A stretch of DNA of 64,000 nt from contig DIWE01000002.1 in NCBI GenBank assembly GCA_002423435.1, positions 26,809-90,808 on the forward strand, in the 5' to 3' direction. Position 1 is the stretch's first letter, and each line of letters opens with the position of its first letter. The translations under genes and the position numbers were made by a program. The notes under the pieces are model-generated. The model saw only the letters and a list, made by a program, of their open reading frames with translations. It was not told where the DNA came from and did not search any database. Below are positions 1-8,526 of this stretch, piece by piece. This stretch comes from Clostridiales bacterium UBA6114. GTDB taxonomy: Bacteria > Bacillota > Clostridia > Oscillospirales > Butyricicoccaceae.

Positions 1-569
1 CATGTAAGCCCCACCGACGCGAGTCCGGCCGTAAGCAGCTCCCTGCTGAAAAGAGTTCCGCCATAGCCGCCCGCAACCGCTTTGCCCTTTAAGTCGGAAA
101 TCGAGTTGATGCCGGAATCCTGCGCCGTGACCCAGGCGAGATTTTCGTTTGTGTTGCCTTTCATCACCATTCTGATTTTGGGTGTCGTGGGAACGTCGCT
201 GCTCGCAAGATAAGTCCATGCCGCTTCCACATAACTGATGACACCGAAGGAAATCGCTCCGGAATCAAGGTCGGGCATCCATGCGGACGGTCCGGAATAA
301 GGCTGGACGACCGCCCTCATGGGCGTATGGTCGGAGACGATGGAGGCGATTCCGGAACCGATCAGGTAAAAAAGCGTTCCGGTGTTGTGGGTTCCGATTG
401 CCTGTGGAACGGTTGGAAGCTTTGCCGGTTCGGCCGAGCCCCCGGGTATGGTGGAGACTGTACCGGTCTGCGCCTGCGGGGAGCCCGAAGAACAACCCGC
501 GATTGTCCCTAGGATCACGATGAACACAAGGATTATGCTGATGGTCTTTTTTGCATGGGTTTTGTTCAT
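1..569 (-). CDS. TAXI-type TRAP solute-binding lipoprotein (3' end off window)
   Basis: Partial extracytoplasmic binding protein of a TAXI-type TRAP transporter, which would capture a small carboxylate outside the membrane. Reading leftwards from ATG at 569, the protein opens with a Lys-rich n-region, a hydrophobic stretch and a lipobox (IAGCSS), so it is probably lipid-anchored. After a Ser/Pro/Gly linker it has the TAXI-like pattern IGTHNTGTLFYLIGSGIASIV and later 'ISDLKGKAVAGG', as seen in this family. About 189 residues are present of roughly 330 expected; the C-terminus is beyond the left edge. GGAGG lies 7-8 bases before the start. The fused membrane subunit (DctQM-like) is not in view. 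Family call fairly sure; substrate unknown. Confidence 0.8.
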   Translation of the reverse strand, partial: MNKTHAKKTISIILVFIVILGTIAGCSSGSPQAQTGTVSTIPGGSAEPAKLPTVPQAIGTHNTGTLFYLIGSGIASIVSDHTPMRAVVQPYSGPSAWMPDLDSGAISFGVISYVEAAWTYLASSDVPTTPKIRMVMKGNTNENLAWVTAQDSGINSISDLKGKAVAGGYGGTLFSRELLTAGLASVGLT

Positions 570-639
570 TTCTTTGCCTCCATTCGTTATTCCGTTTGTG
601 ATTTTTGGTTAAATAGCACATAAATTCTCGGTGATTGAA

Positions 640-670
640 ATTATAAACTATATAGCAACTATACAGTCAA
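640..670 (-). promoter_or_regulatory. Probable promoter of the TAXI binding-protein gene
   Basis: On the minus strand TTGACT (670-665) and TATAAT (645-640) are 19 bp apart, slightly long. The spacer holds a direct repeat ACTATA..ACTATA with an 11-bp period, the kind of spacing bound by OmpR/PhoB-type regulators. The promoter is a reasonable reading; the regulator idea is only inference. Confidence 0.45.
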
Positions 671-723
671 GACTTTTTTCGCATCTTAGAAACAGCGAAG
701 GAACCGGCAGGAATATGGACAAT

Positions 724-766
724 AAGGCCCCGGCTATGCTGCAAGTTATCGGCACGGCCGGGGCTT
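724..766. repeat. Inverted repeat between the TAXI and nrdD genes
   Basis: AAGGCCCCGGC (724-734) pairs with GCCGGGGCTT (757-766) around a ~22-base loop. It lies between divergent promoters, so it does not terminate either flanking gene unless an older transcript once ended here. There is no proper T tract. Function unknown. Confidence 0.35.
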
Positions 767-830
767 TGTCTGCCTTGTCATAAAAAGCGGTTTACCGGCG
801 ACAGGTTTTTTTTCATTTTACATTTTTCTA

Positions 831-859
831 TTGACAATAGGCAGGCAAAGAACTAGTAT
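831..859 (+). promoter_or_regulatory. nrdDG promoter
   Basis: A perfect -35 TTGACA (831-836) is followed after 17 bp by TAGTAT (854-859; 4/6 match to TATAAT). The -10 lies inside the first NrdR-like box, fitting repression by promoter occlusion. The leader to the nrdD start is about 70 nt. Confidence 0.65.
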
Positions 860-899
860 ATATAGTATGCCATTAAATATTGATCCCCATATATTGTGT
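853..899. promoter_or_regulatory. Tandem NrdR-box-like operators
   Basis: Two 16-bp sites at 853-868 (right half TATAGTAT) and 884-899 (right half TATTGTGT) resemble the NrdR consensus acaCWATATAWtGtgt. They start 31 bp apart, about three helical turns, the spacing known for paired NrdR boxes upstream of bacterial ribonucleotide reductase genes. The right half-sites are good and the left half-sites degenerate. The first box overlaps the nrdD -10. The nrdR gene is not in this window. Confidence 0.6.
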
Positions 900-936
900 T
901 TCCCCTGTCGAGTCCCATTTCTAGGAGGTTTGCATC

Positions 937-3036
937 ATGTTAAATCAGATTATCAAAAGAGACCGGTCGGTTGTCCCGTTTAAGAAAGAGAAAATCGTGC
1001 TCGCCATTTTTAAGGCTGCTACCGCCGTGGGCGGAAACGATTTTGCTACGGCGGAGAATCTGGCCGACGAGGTCGTCCGAACCGCCGAGCAACGGTATCC
1101 GGAAGGAATCGCCGAGGTCGAAAGCATACAGGATATCGTCGAAAAGATCCTGATCGAAAAGGGACACGCAAAAACCGCAAAGGCCTATATCCTCTACCGC
1201 GAGAAACGGCGCTCCGCCCGCGAATCAAACGCGCTCGTCGGCGCGACCATCAACATGTTCAGAGATTATCTCGACGATAACGACTGGAAAATCAACGAAA
1301 ACGCCAACACCCAGAAATCGATCAACGGCCTGAACAACTATGTTCGCGAGGCTTTTACAAAAAGTTACTGGCTGCATGAGATTTACACCGACGACATCAG
1401 AAACGCGCATATGTCGGGGGATATCCATATCCACGACCTCGGCTTTTTCGGGCCGTACTGCGCGGGATGGGATTTAAGGCAGATTCTGCGAAACGGCTTC
1501 GGCGGCATTCCCGGCAAGGTGGAATCGAAGCCGCCGAAGCATTTGCGCTCCTTTTTGGGGCAGATCGTCAACTCGACCTTTACGACCCAGGGCGAAACCG
1601 CAGGCGCGCAGGCATGGGCCTCTTTCGATACCTTTTGTGCCCCGTTTATCCGCTATGACAATTTGGATTACAGAACGGTCCGGCAGGCGCTTCAGGAATT
1701 TATTTTCAACTTAAACGTGCCGACCCGCGTCGGGTTTCAGTGCCCCTTCTCAAACCTGACCTTCGACATCGTTCCTCCCCGAACGCTCAAAGACGAGAAC
1801 GTTATCTTAAACGGCCGGATCATGCCGGAAAAATATGGGGATTTTCAGGCGGAAATGGACATGCTCAACACCGCGTTCTGCGACGTCATGATGGAGGGCG
1901 ACTCCAAAGGGCGGGTGTTTACCTTCCCGATTCCCACGATCAACATCACGAAGGACTTTGACTGGCAAAGCCCCGTCGTCGAGAAGTTTATGGAGATCAC
2001 CTGCAAATACGGCATCCCCTATTTCTCGAATTACTTAAACTCCGACCTCTCGCCCGAGGACGCCCTTTCGATGTGCTGCCGTCTGCGGCTCGACACGTCG
2101 GAGCTTCGCAAAAGGGGCGGCGGCCTGTTCGGCTCAAACCCCCTGACCGGTTCGATCGGCGTCGTCACCATAAACCTGCCGAGACTCGCGTACCTCTCAA
2201 AGAACGAATCCGAATTCAAGACGAGACTTTACCAGCAGATGCACATTGCAAAGCAAAGCCTTGAAATAAAGCGGAAAATCATCGAGGAGCAGACCGCCAA
2301 GGGGCTTTATCCCTATTCCGCGAACTACTTAAAGGACGTAAAGGCCAGAACCGGCTGCTACTGGTTCAATCACTTCAACACGATCGGGCTGATCGGGATG
2401 AACGAGGCCTGCCTGAATCTTCTCGGCGCCGAAAAAGGCCTTTATACGTCCGAGGGGCAGGCGCTTGCAGTCGGAACATTACAGTACATGCGGGATGTGA
2501 TCAAAGAGATCCAGGACGAGACCGGGCATTATTACAACCTTGAGGCAACGCCCGCCGAAGGGACAAGCTATCGGCTCGCGAAGCGCGACAAGGAAAGATA
2601 CCCCGATATCATAACGGCCGGGGAGAAGGTGCCCTTCTACACCAATTCGTCACAGCTCCCGGTCGGCTTTACGGACGACATCTTTGAAACGCTCGACCTG
2701 CAGGACGAGCTGCAGTCGCTCTATACCGGCGGAACGGTCCTGCATCTTTACCTCGGCGAAGAGATCAAGGATACCGAGACCGCGAAAAGGCTGATCCGAA
2801 AAATATTTACCTCATATAAGCTTCCCTATATCTCTTTAACGCCGACCTTTTCCGTCTGCAACGACCACGGATACATCGCGGGCGAGCACTACACCTGCCC
2901 CTCCTGCGGAGAGCCGGCCGAGGTGTGGAGCCGCGTCGTCGGGTATTTAAGGCCGGTCCAGAACTACAACACAGGCAAGCGCGAGGAATACGAGCTGCGC
3001 AGGAAATATGTGATCGCGGAAGAAAAAGCCATATGA
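937..3036 (+). CDS. nrdD: Anaerobic (class III) ribonucleoside-triphosphate reductase
   Basis: Makes deoxyribonucleotides from ribonucleoside triphosphates in the cytoplasm without oxygen, using a glycyl radical. The 699-residue protein starts with an ATP-cone regulatory domain (about residues 4-95), followed by the ten-stranded NrdD barrel. Near the C-terminus Cys641 (in CNDH) and the CPSC pair (Cys654/Cys657) form the zinc site region. The radical motif RVVGY places the glycyl radical at about Gly669. Length is normal. AGGAGG precedes the ATG by 8 bases. Its stop overlaps the nrdG start (ATGA), so the two are translationally coupled, and NrdR-like boxes cover the promoter. Its presence indicates anaerobic growth. 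Confidence 0.97.
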   Translation: MLNQIIKRDRSVVPFKKEKIVLAIFKAATAVGGNDFATAENLADEVVRTAEQRYPEGIAEVESIQDIVEKILIEKGHAKTAKAYILYREKRRSARESNALVGATINMFRDYLDDNDWKINENANTQKSINGLNNYVREAFTKSYWLHEIYTDDIRNAHMSGDIHIHDLGFFGPYCAGWDLRQILRNGFGGIPGKVESKPPKHLRSFLGQIVNSTFTTQGETAGAQAWASFDTFCAPFIRYDNLDYRTVRQALQEFIFNLNVPTRVGFQCPFSNLTFDIVPPRTLKDENVILNGRIMPEKYGDFQAEMDMLNTAFCDVMMEGDSKGRVFTFPIPTINITKDFDWQSPVVEKFMEITCKYGIPYFSNYLNSDLSPEDALSMCCRLRLDTSELRKRGGGLFGSNPLTGSIGVVTINLPRLAYLSKNESEFKTRLYQQMHIAKQSLEIKRKIIEEQTAKGLYPYSANYLKDVKARTGCYWFNHFNTIGLIGMNEACLNLLGAEKGLYTSEGQALAVGTLQYMRDVIKEIQDETGHYYNLEATPAEGTSYRLAKRDKERYPDIITAGEKVPFYTNSSQLPVGFTDDIFETLDLQDELQSLYTGGTVLHLYLGEEIKDTETAKRLIRKIFTSYKLPYISLTPTFSVCNDHGYIAGEHYTCPSCGEPAEVWSRVVGYLRPVQNYNTGKREEYELRRKYVIAEEKAI

Positions 3037-3719
3037 CAGTCGCCGGCCTTGCGAAGAGTTCCTTTGTGGATTATCCGGGGCTCATTTCATGCGTACTTTT
3101 TGTGCCGGGCTGCAATTACGACTGTTTTTATTGCCACAACCGAACGCTGCTTCAAAAAACGTCCGGCACAGTCGCCCCGGAGGATGTGGACGCGTTTCTC
3201 AAAAAGCGGCGCGGGCAGCTTGACGGCGTTGTGGTAAGCGGCGGCGAGCCCACCCTGCAGCCCGACCTCATTTCGTATCTCGGCATGCTCAAAGGGCTCG
3301 GCTACAAAGTGAAGCTCGACACAAACGGGTCGTCGCCCGAGGTGATCGACGAAGCGCTCAGGGCGGGGGTATGCGACTATTTCGCCGTCGATTACAAGGC
3401 CCCGGCGACGAGATACCGGGAAATCTGCGGCGGGAATGCGGATGCGGGGCCGGTTTTGGGAACAATCGGCCTGCTTTCAGAAAACCACGTGGCGTTCGAA
3501 GTGAGAACCACCGTGATCCCGCAGCTTAAAAAGGGCGATCTTCTGACCATGGCCGGGGAGCTCCCGCGCCTTCCCCGGTATGTGCTAAACCGTTATCGGG
3601 CGCCGGAGGTCTTTTCGCCCGGCGACAGGGCAAGAATCGAAGAGGCGCCGTATACCGAGGCCGAGATCCGCGCCTTCGCGGAAGAAATTCGGGTTTTCCA
3701 GCCGAATGTAGTCACATAG
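3033..3719 (+). CDS. nrdG: Anaerobic ribonucleotide reductase activating protein
   Basis: Radical-SAM enzyme that generates the glycyl radical on NrdD using a [4Fe-4S] cluster and S-adenosylmethionine. The cluster motif C-x3-C-x2-C appears as CNYDCFYCHN near residue 30, followed by 'VVSGGEPTLQPD', the SAM-contacting GGE motif. The ATG at 3033 overlaps the nrdD stop and gives 228 residues, a normal length. A longer in-frame start upstream would lie inside nrdD and is not needed. Followed 21 bp later by a strong bidirectional terminator. Confidence 0.95.
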   Translation: MTVAGLAKSSFVDYPGLISCVLFVPGCNYDCFYCHNRTLLQKTSGTVAPEDVDAFLKKRRGQLDGVVVSGGEPTLQPDLISYLGMLKGLGYKVKLDTNGSSPEVIDEALRAGVCDYFAVDYKAPATRYREICGGNADAGPVLGTIGLLSENHVAFEVRTTVIPQLKKGDLLTMAGELPRLPRYVLNRYRAPEVFSPGDRARIEEAPYTEAEIRAFAEEIRVFQPNVVT

Positions 3720-3740
3720 AACCGATAACTTATAAAATAA

Positions 3741-3772
3741 AAAAGAAGACGGCAGCAAAGCCGTCTTCTTTT
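3741..3772. terminator. Bidirectional terminator between nrdG and the pdxA-like gene
   Basis: Perfect 13-bp stem, AAAAGAAGACGGC (3741-3753) with GCCGTCTTCTTTT (3760-3772), loop of 6. The A-run and T-run at the two ends let it end transcription from both convergent operons. Confidence 0.9.
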
Positions 3773-3798
3773 ACATAATAAATGGGTAACGTCCGGCG

Positions 3799-4809
3799 CT
3801 ATTCGTTTTCAAGCCGGCTCGCGGCCATTTTCGCACCGAGCATCATTGCGTGCTTCATCGGTCCCGGGTCCGCCGTGCCGCGGCCGACAATATCAAAGGC
3901 CGTGCCGTGGGCGGGAGTCGTCAGAACGACGGGCAGGCCGGCGTTGATGGACACGCCGCGCTGGAAGCCGAGCAGCTTGATCCCCACCTGGATCTGGTCG
4001 TGATACATTCCGATGATCAGGTCCATCTCCCCCCTCTGTGCCGCAAGGAAGACGGTGTCGGCGGAGAACGGGCCCTTGACGCAGACGCCCTCCCGGCGAG
4101 CCTCCTCAATGGCCGGGGCGATCACCCTGATTTCCTCGTCGCCGCACAGGCCGTTGTCCCCGCTGTGGGGGTTAAACGCGTTGACGCCGATCACGGGGCG
4201 CTCGTAGCCGGCCTCTCTCAGGGTCCTGTCGGTCAGACGGATTACGTTTACGATGTTCTCTTTCGTAATCATCTTATAGACTTCCTTCATCGGCACATGT
4301 GACGCCACTCTGGCCGTCCAGAGGGTGCCGATTGTATTGATTTCACCGACATATCCCTTATATTCAAGCGCGTGGGCGAAATACCGGAGTTCATCCTCGA
4401 AATGATAGCCCCCGTCGTACATGGCGGCCTTGTTCAGCGGCGCGTAGACGATCCCGTTGATTTTACCCGCCTTTGCGAGCATGAGCGCAAACTGCAGGTC
4501 GTCTCCGGTGACCTTTCCCGATTCGGCGGAAAGCTTTCCGAGGTCCTCCATGGACAAATTCAGATTTCCCCTGTCGATCAGCGGGTATTTCTCTCCGCCG
4601 TACTTAAGCGCCTCGTCCGCGTCTTCAAATACCTCGACAGGCACCTGTACTTTTGCGATGGACGCGCCCATATCCCACATCCGCCTGTCGCCCACGATCA
4701 CAAAATCCGCATGCTCTTTCATTGCGGGGTCATTAAGGGCTTTTGCCAGCACCTCCGGACCGATGCCGGTGCTGTCCCCGAGCGTTAAAACCATTTTTGC
4801 CTTTTTCAT
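3799..4809 (-). CDS. PdxA-family phosphohydroxyacid dehydrogenase
   Basis: Homologue of 4-hydroxythreonine-4-phosphate dehydrogenase, a metal- and NAD-dependent oxidative decarboxylase. The 336-residue protein opens with GDSTGIGPEV (PdxA signature) and keeps the three metal-binding histidines at about His171 (ASHVP), His215 (NPHSGDNG) and His270 (GMYHDQ), matching positions in the E. coli enzyme. It is the last gene of an operon with a TctCBA transporter and a SAF-domain oxidoreductase, not with vitamin B6 genes. A catabolic PdxA2-like role on a four-carbon acid-sugar phosphate is therefore likely. The DUF1537 kinase that usually supplies that phosphate is not seen here. ATG at 4809 is chosen because AGGGAAGG sits just before it; a start at 4830 has a poorer site. 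Confidence 0.88.
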   Translation of the reverse strand: MKKAKMVLTLGDSTGIGPEVLAKALNDPAMKEHADFVIVGDRRMWDMGASIAKVQVPVEVFEDADEALKYGGEKYPLIDRGNLNLSMEDLGKLSAESGKVTGDDLQFALMLAKAGKINGIVYAPLNKAAMYDGGYHFEDELRYFAHALEYKGYVGEINTIGTLWTARVASHVPMKEVYKMITKENIVNVIRLTDRTLREAGYERPVIGVNAFNPHSGDNGLCGDEEIRVIAPAIEEARREGVCVKGPFSADTVFLAAQRGEMDLIIGMYHDQIQVGIKLLGFQRGVSINAGLPVVLTTPAHGTAFDIVGRGTADPGPMKHAMMLGAKMAASRLENE

Positions 4810-4868
4810 AAAGCCTTCCCTTTCAAACATACTCGCTCATGACAATCTGGCATGCAGCCGAAAACGCA

Positions 4869-6374
4869 TCACAGCGTTTTCTCGGTCTCCCGCTTTTTCC
4901 TGCGGTCCTTTAAGTTTTTATAGATCGGCACCAGCAGGAAAACAAACGAGATCAGCATGATTGTTCCCGCAATCGGCCTGAAGAGAACACCCGACAGGCT
5001 ACGCGTCATCAGATAAGCCCTGCGGAAATTATTTTCCATCAGTCCGCCCAGGACCAGCCCAAGTATGATCGGCGCGATCGGGAAGCCGGCCTTCTTGATC
5101 AGGAAGTAGCCGATCACTCCCAGAACCAGCATCAAAAGGACGTCGCCCGTATTATTGCGTATTGCAAAGGAACCGATGACCGTCAGAATGATAACGATCG
5201 GGAAAAGGAGAAAATAGGGGATCTCCAGGAGCTTTCCGAAATAACGGGTGCCGAACACTCCCAGAGCCAGGAATATGAGATTGGTTATCAAAAAACCGAT
5301 GATAATCGAATATGTCATTTCCGTCTGCTGGATGAAGATCATAGGGCCCGTACGGACGCCGTGCAGTGCGAGTGCGCTGATCAAGAGGGTCGCAGCGCCG
5401 CTTCCCGGAATGCCCAGGGCAAGCGTCGGCACAAACGAGCCTCCGACCGCCGCGTTGTTCGCCGTTTCAGGTGCCACGACTCCCTCGGGGATACCTGTTC
5501 CGAATTTCTCAGGGTGCTTTGACGAACGGACCGCTTCGGAATATCCAAGAAAGCTTGCAAGCGTCGCGCCCGTGCCCGGGAGAATCCCGATCCATGTGCC
5601 GATAATCGCCGATTTGAGCATCAGGTATTTATACGACCACATCTCCTTGAAAGAGGGCAGCTTCGTGCTCGCACCCTTGACAAGGAGCTCGCCGCTCTTT
5701 GCTTCGTGCGTGATCTGGTCAAATATTTCGCTGTAGGCAAACAGCCCGATCATTGCAGGGACAAACTGGATCCCGTCCTGGAGGAAGGAACTGCCGAACG
5801 TCAGCCTTGCTACGCCCGAGATTTCATCCGTTCCCACGCAGGCCATTAAAAGTCCGATGATACACGCCGTCACAGATTTCAACTGATTTCCGCCGCCGAG
5901 GCTGCTGATTGCGCACAGGCCCATAAACGCCATCGCAAAATACTCGGCGGGGCCGAATGTCACCGCCAGGTCGGCAAGGGGAGGCGCTAAAAACAGCAGA
6001 ATGATTCCTGAAAAGATGCCGCCGAGCGCCGAACAGGCGGCCGAATATCCGAGCGCCTTGCCTGCCTCCCCGTTTTTCGCCATCACATATCCGTCGAAGC
6101 AGGTTGCGGCGTTTCCCGAGTCTCCCGGTATTTTGAGAAGGATTGCCGTGATGGAGCCTCCGTAAACCGAACCGCTGTAAATTCCGACCAGCATCAGCAA
6201 GGCGGGCGTCACATCCATACTATAGGTAATCGGGATAAAAAGGGCGATTGCCATAGGCCCCGTCAGGCCCGGCAAGGCGCCGAAAACGATACCCGCGACC
6301 ACGCCCGAAAACAGCATCAGAAAATTAAGCGGCTCAAAGCTGCCTTGAAAACCATGAATAATATTAGCCAACAT
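4869..6374 (-). CDS. tctA: TctA-family large permease of a tripartite tricarboxylate transporter
   Basis: Large membrane subunit (about 11-12 helices, 501 residues) of a secondary, ion-driven carboxylate transporter; it works with the small subunit TctB and the binding protein TctC. Family motifs include 'GALPGLTGPMAIALFIPITYSM' split across the first helices, 'GGSITAILLKIPGD' and the mirrored half-motif 'GILPGTGATLASFLGYSEAVRSSK'. The Lys/Arg-rich tail is cytoplasmic. It lies 17 bp after tctB and 59 bp before the pdxA-like gene in the same direction. Substrate not predictable; the PdxA-like neighbour suggests a hydroxy acid. Confidence 0.93.
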   Translation of the reverse strand: MLANIIHGFQGSFEPLNFLMLFSGVVAGIVFGALPGLTGPMAIALFIPITYSMDVTPALLMLVGIYSGSVYGGSITAILLKIPGDSGNAATCFDGYVMAKNGEAGKALGYSAACSALGGIFSGIILLFLAPPLADLAVTFGPAEYFAMAFMGLCAISSLGGGNQLKSVTACIIGLLMACVGTDEISGVARLTFGSSFLQDGIQFVPAMIGLFAYSEIFDQITHEAKSGELLVKGASTKLPSFKEMWSYKYLMLKSAIIGTWIGILPGTGATLASFLGYSEAVRSSKHPEKFGTGIPEGVVAPETANNAAVGGSFVPTLALGIPGSGAATLLISALALHGVRTGPMIFIQQTEMTYSIIIGFLITNLIFLALGVFGTRYFGKLLEIPYFLLFPIVIILTVIGSFAIRNNTGDVLLMLVLGVIGYFLIKKAGFPIAPIILGLVLGGLMENNFRRAYLMTRSLSGVLFRPIAGTIMLISFVFLLVPIYKNLKDRRKKRETEKTL

Positions 6375-6391
6375 TACGCTTCATCCTCCCT

Positions 6392-6880
6392 CTATAGCAA
6401 CAACGAGTTTATGGCTCTGAAAATACTCGTTCCCTCCGGCAGGGGCACATGTATTAAAGTGGAAAAAAGAAGCGCCATTGCAATGGTCACGATAATCGGA
6501 GAAGGAATTAAAATTTTAGCTCCCCGAAATCCGATCAGGTACAGGAGACACCCAAGCAGTATCGGGGTCGCAATTAAGAAGCCCAAAACATCAAGTGCAA
6601 ATATATATATAAAAAAGACGACAATCCCGGCGACAAGCCGGAGGCTTCCTTTTGAGACTAGTCCGGAAACCATCTTTTTTATGTCGGATTTCTCTTTGTT
6701 TTTTTTGAGATCCGATAGAATCATTGCGATGCTTAAAAGCGCTAAAATGACCAAAAGTGCCGTAGGCCAGGCCGATTCGCTGATCCCCTGCGCGATATCC
6801 GCCCTGCTTTCAATCCCCATGTTGAAATAAACGATAACCGAGCAGAGTAACAAAATGATGCCGGTGACGCGATTTTTCAT
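6392..6880 (-). CDS. tctB: TctB-family small permease
   Basis: Small four-helix subunit (162 residues) of the TctABC carboxylate transporter: hydrophobic stretches at the N-terminus, around residues 35-55, and a paired set near 95-150. ATG at 6880 is chosen as start. It follows the recurring element Shine-Dalgarno AAAGGA with 12 bases between, and an in-frame ATG 12 bases earlier is too close to that site. The same 'M-V-I-x-M' in-frame arrangement is found at dctM and 4hbD. Confidence 0.87.
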   Translation of the reverse strand: MKNRVTGIILLLCSVIVYFNMGIESRADIAQGISESAWPTALLVILALLSIAMILSDLKKNKEKSDIKKMVSGLVSKGSLRLVAGIVVFFIYIFALDVLGFLIATPILLGCLLYLIGFRGAKILIPSPIIVTIAMALLFSTLIHVPLPEGTSIFRAINSLLL

Positions 6881-7019
6881 AAATATGACCATTCCTTTCA
6901 CTGAGTCCAGGGCACAAAACGACCACGAAAAGGGATGGTCATATTGTGCATGTGTTGCGGTTGCGGCTTAAGCGGGCAACTCGTACGTAAATCCTGAAGT
7001 TTGAATTCTTTCAAACTTA
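6881..7019 (-). repeat. Leader element, AAAGGA version, copy 1 (upstream of tctB)
   Basis: Read on the minus strand: an AAGTTTGAA/TTCAAACTT-type hairpin (7019-6997), a GTTGC/GCAAC hairpin (about 6981-6953), CACATGC, then an inverted repeat of GCACAATATGACCA (6949-6936) with TGGTCGTTTTGTGC (6925-6912). Finally the Shine-Dalgarno copy AAAGGAATGGTCAT (6898-6885) lies just before the tctB start. The segment ATGACCATCCCTTT (6942-6929) can pair either with the local arm or with the Shine-Dalgarno copy. A 14-codon open frame starting MTIPF lies inside. Near-identical copies are at 17177-17316 and 60556-60665. Confidence 0.75.
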
Positions 7020-7080
7020 CTCCTTTCAGCGACTCGCTTTTTTGTCTTTTCAAAAAGGAAATATCGATGCAAATAAATGA

Positions 7081-7143
7081 AGGGCATCCCCGTTGTGATT
7101 TACATTGGCCTTAAATTTACCAAATGCACCCGGAAGATGCCCT
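7081..7143. repeat. Hairpin downstream of tctC, before tctB
   Basis: Outer arms AGGGCATC (7081-7088) and GATGCCCT (7136-7143) enclose inner complementary CATTGG/CCAAATG-like segments. It lies 42 bp after the tctC stop. It may protect the binding-protein mRNA end or attenuate permease expression; there is no T tract. Confidence 0.5.
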
Positions 7144-7184
7144 ATCTAAGCTGACCCGTGGCTTATTCCGCGCCGTTTATTCCT

Positions 7185-8213
7185 TTATTTTGCGTAACCA
7201 AGGTTTGTAAGAATGGTGTTATAAATGGTAAACTGGTCCTCGACGAATTTTTTGAAGTCCTCGGAGCTTGCGTAGCCGGGGCGCATGTCAAGAAGGGAAT
7301 CCTGTTCGAATTTTTTATAGGCTTCGTCGTTCATCGCATCCTTAAACGCGTCCTGAAGCATCGTCACGATCTCCTGCGGAGTGCCTTCCTTTACGAACAG
7401 GCCGCGCCAGTTGCCAAGAGTTTCATCATAACCCATTTCCAAAGCAGTCGGGGTATCGGGGAATTTATCAAGTCTTTCTTCCGTCAAAGCCAGAATCGGC
7501 CTGATTTTGCCGCCCTCAAAGGTGGACATGGCGGCGCTGGGCTCTTCATGCGCGATATCGACGTGTCCGCCGACCAGCTCGGCCATGGATTCGGAACCGG
7601 AGGCAAACGGGATGCAGTTGACTTCAATCCCTGCAAGGCTCGCGAACTGGCGGATGACGACTTCGTCGATTCCGGCGGCATTTACCATACCGAAATTCAG
7701 TTTTCCGGGGTTTGCCTTTGCATAATCAATCACGTCCTGCATGGTCTGGAACTTGCTGTCGGCAGGCACCCAGAACATGCTCTGGTCCATCTGCAGCCTC
7801 AGAACAGGAATGAGGTTCGCCCTCGTGTATTCGCTCTTTTTCAGGGAATCATTAATAATAAGGTCGACGCTGATGGCATAAAGATTATATCCATCCGCGG
7901 GCGCCTTCATGACCTGCGCCAAAGCGGTCGTGCCGGACCCGCCTGTTACGTTTGTGACCAGGACGGGAACGCCGAGTATCTTTCCCGCGGGAATGGCAAT
8001 TGTCCTCGACATGTTGTCCAAGCCGCCGCCGGCACCTGAGCCGACAATAATATTAATTTCTTTTTTGGGAAAATCAACTGTCGGAGTAGTCGGAGCAGTC
8101 GTCGTAGCGGGAGTGGTCGTGGTGGGCGGGGTAGTTTTGTTTGCGCAGCCTGCGGACAAAACCAAGGCACAGACCAGCAACGACGTGAGAAAGACTCTTG
8201 TAAATTTTTTCAT
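7185..8213 (-). CDS. tctC: TctC-family solute-binding lipoprotein
   Basis: Extracytoplasmic receptor of the tripartite tricarboxylate transporter (342 residues). Signal peptide MKKFTRVFLTSLLVCALVL is followed by lipobox SAGC, then a Thr/Pro-rich linker (TTPPTTTTPATTTAPTT). The Bug-family pattern begins at 'KKEINIIVGSGAGGGLDN'. Later motifs such as 'GGSGTTALAQVMKAPADGYNL' are typical. It sits upstream of tctB/tctA on the minus strand, separated by 304 bp holding a hairpin and the leader element. GGGGG lies before the start. Ligand unknown. Confidence 0.93.
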   Translation of the reverse strand: MKKFTRVFLTSLLVCALVLSAGCANKTTPPTTTTPATTTAPTTPTVDFPKKEINIIVGSGAGGGLDNMSRTIAIPAGKILGVPVLVTNVTGGSGTTALAQVMKAPADGYNLYAISVDLIINDSLKKSEYTRANLIPVLRLQMDQSMFWVPADSKFQTMQDVIDYAKANPGKLNFGMVNAAGIDEVVIRQFASLAGIEVNCIPFASGSESMAELVGGHVDIAHEEPSAAMSTFEGGKIRPILALTEERLDKFPDTPTALEMGYDETLGNWRGLFVKEGTPQEIVTMLQDAFKDAMNDEAYKKFEQDSLLDMRPGYASSEDFKKFVEDQFTIYNTILTNLGYAK

Positions 8214-8526
8214 TTTTTTTCCCCCTTATGAAAATTGGTTTATAACAAAACTTCTGGGAGTACCTGTCCAGAGGTTTTTGTTTTTCAAACAGGGGCTTTC
8301 CTCCTCTTCGCCAATTTTTATATATTTACCGTAACCGCATGAACATCAAAGGAGATAAACCCCTATGTTTATAAACCTGCCGCCAAAAGCCCAAACCGAA
8401 AAAAGCCAATTACCTTTCCGGGGTTTACAATTTAACGGCGTTTGGATGTCGATGTTTTCAAGCTGCCTTTTTTAGCCAGGCTCTAATTATTCTCATGCAA
8501 ACCAATCGCGATTATGCGCCTTCACC
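8214..8526. other. Intergenic stretch between the SAF oxidoreductase and tctC
   Basis: 313 bp without a gene. It holds an AT-rich block around 8310-8330 that could carry a minus-strand promoter (TATATAAAAAT on that strand), the short palindrome GTTTATAAAC at 8367-8376, and a stretch of T residues at 8468-8474. I see no convincing -35/-10 pair, terminator or small open frame with a ribosome binding site. Confidence 0.4.

Noticed and set aside
281..523. Plus-strand open frames over the TAXI gene
   Set aside because: They overlap a well-supported minus-strand gene and have no ribosome site or family features.
7158..8039. Long plus-strand open frame (293 codons) opposite tctC
   Set aside because: It mirrors the codon pattern of the binding-protein gene; composition is unlike real proteins and it has no ribosome site.
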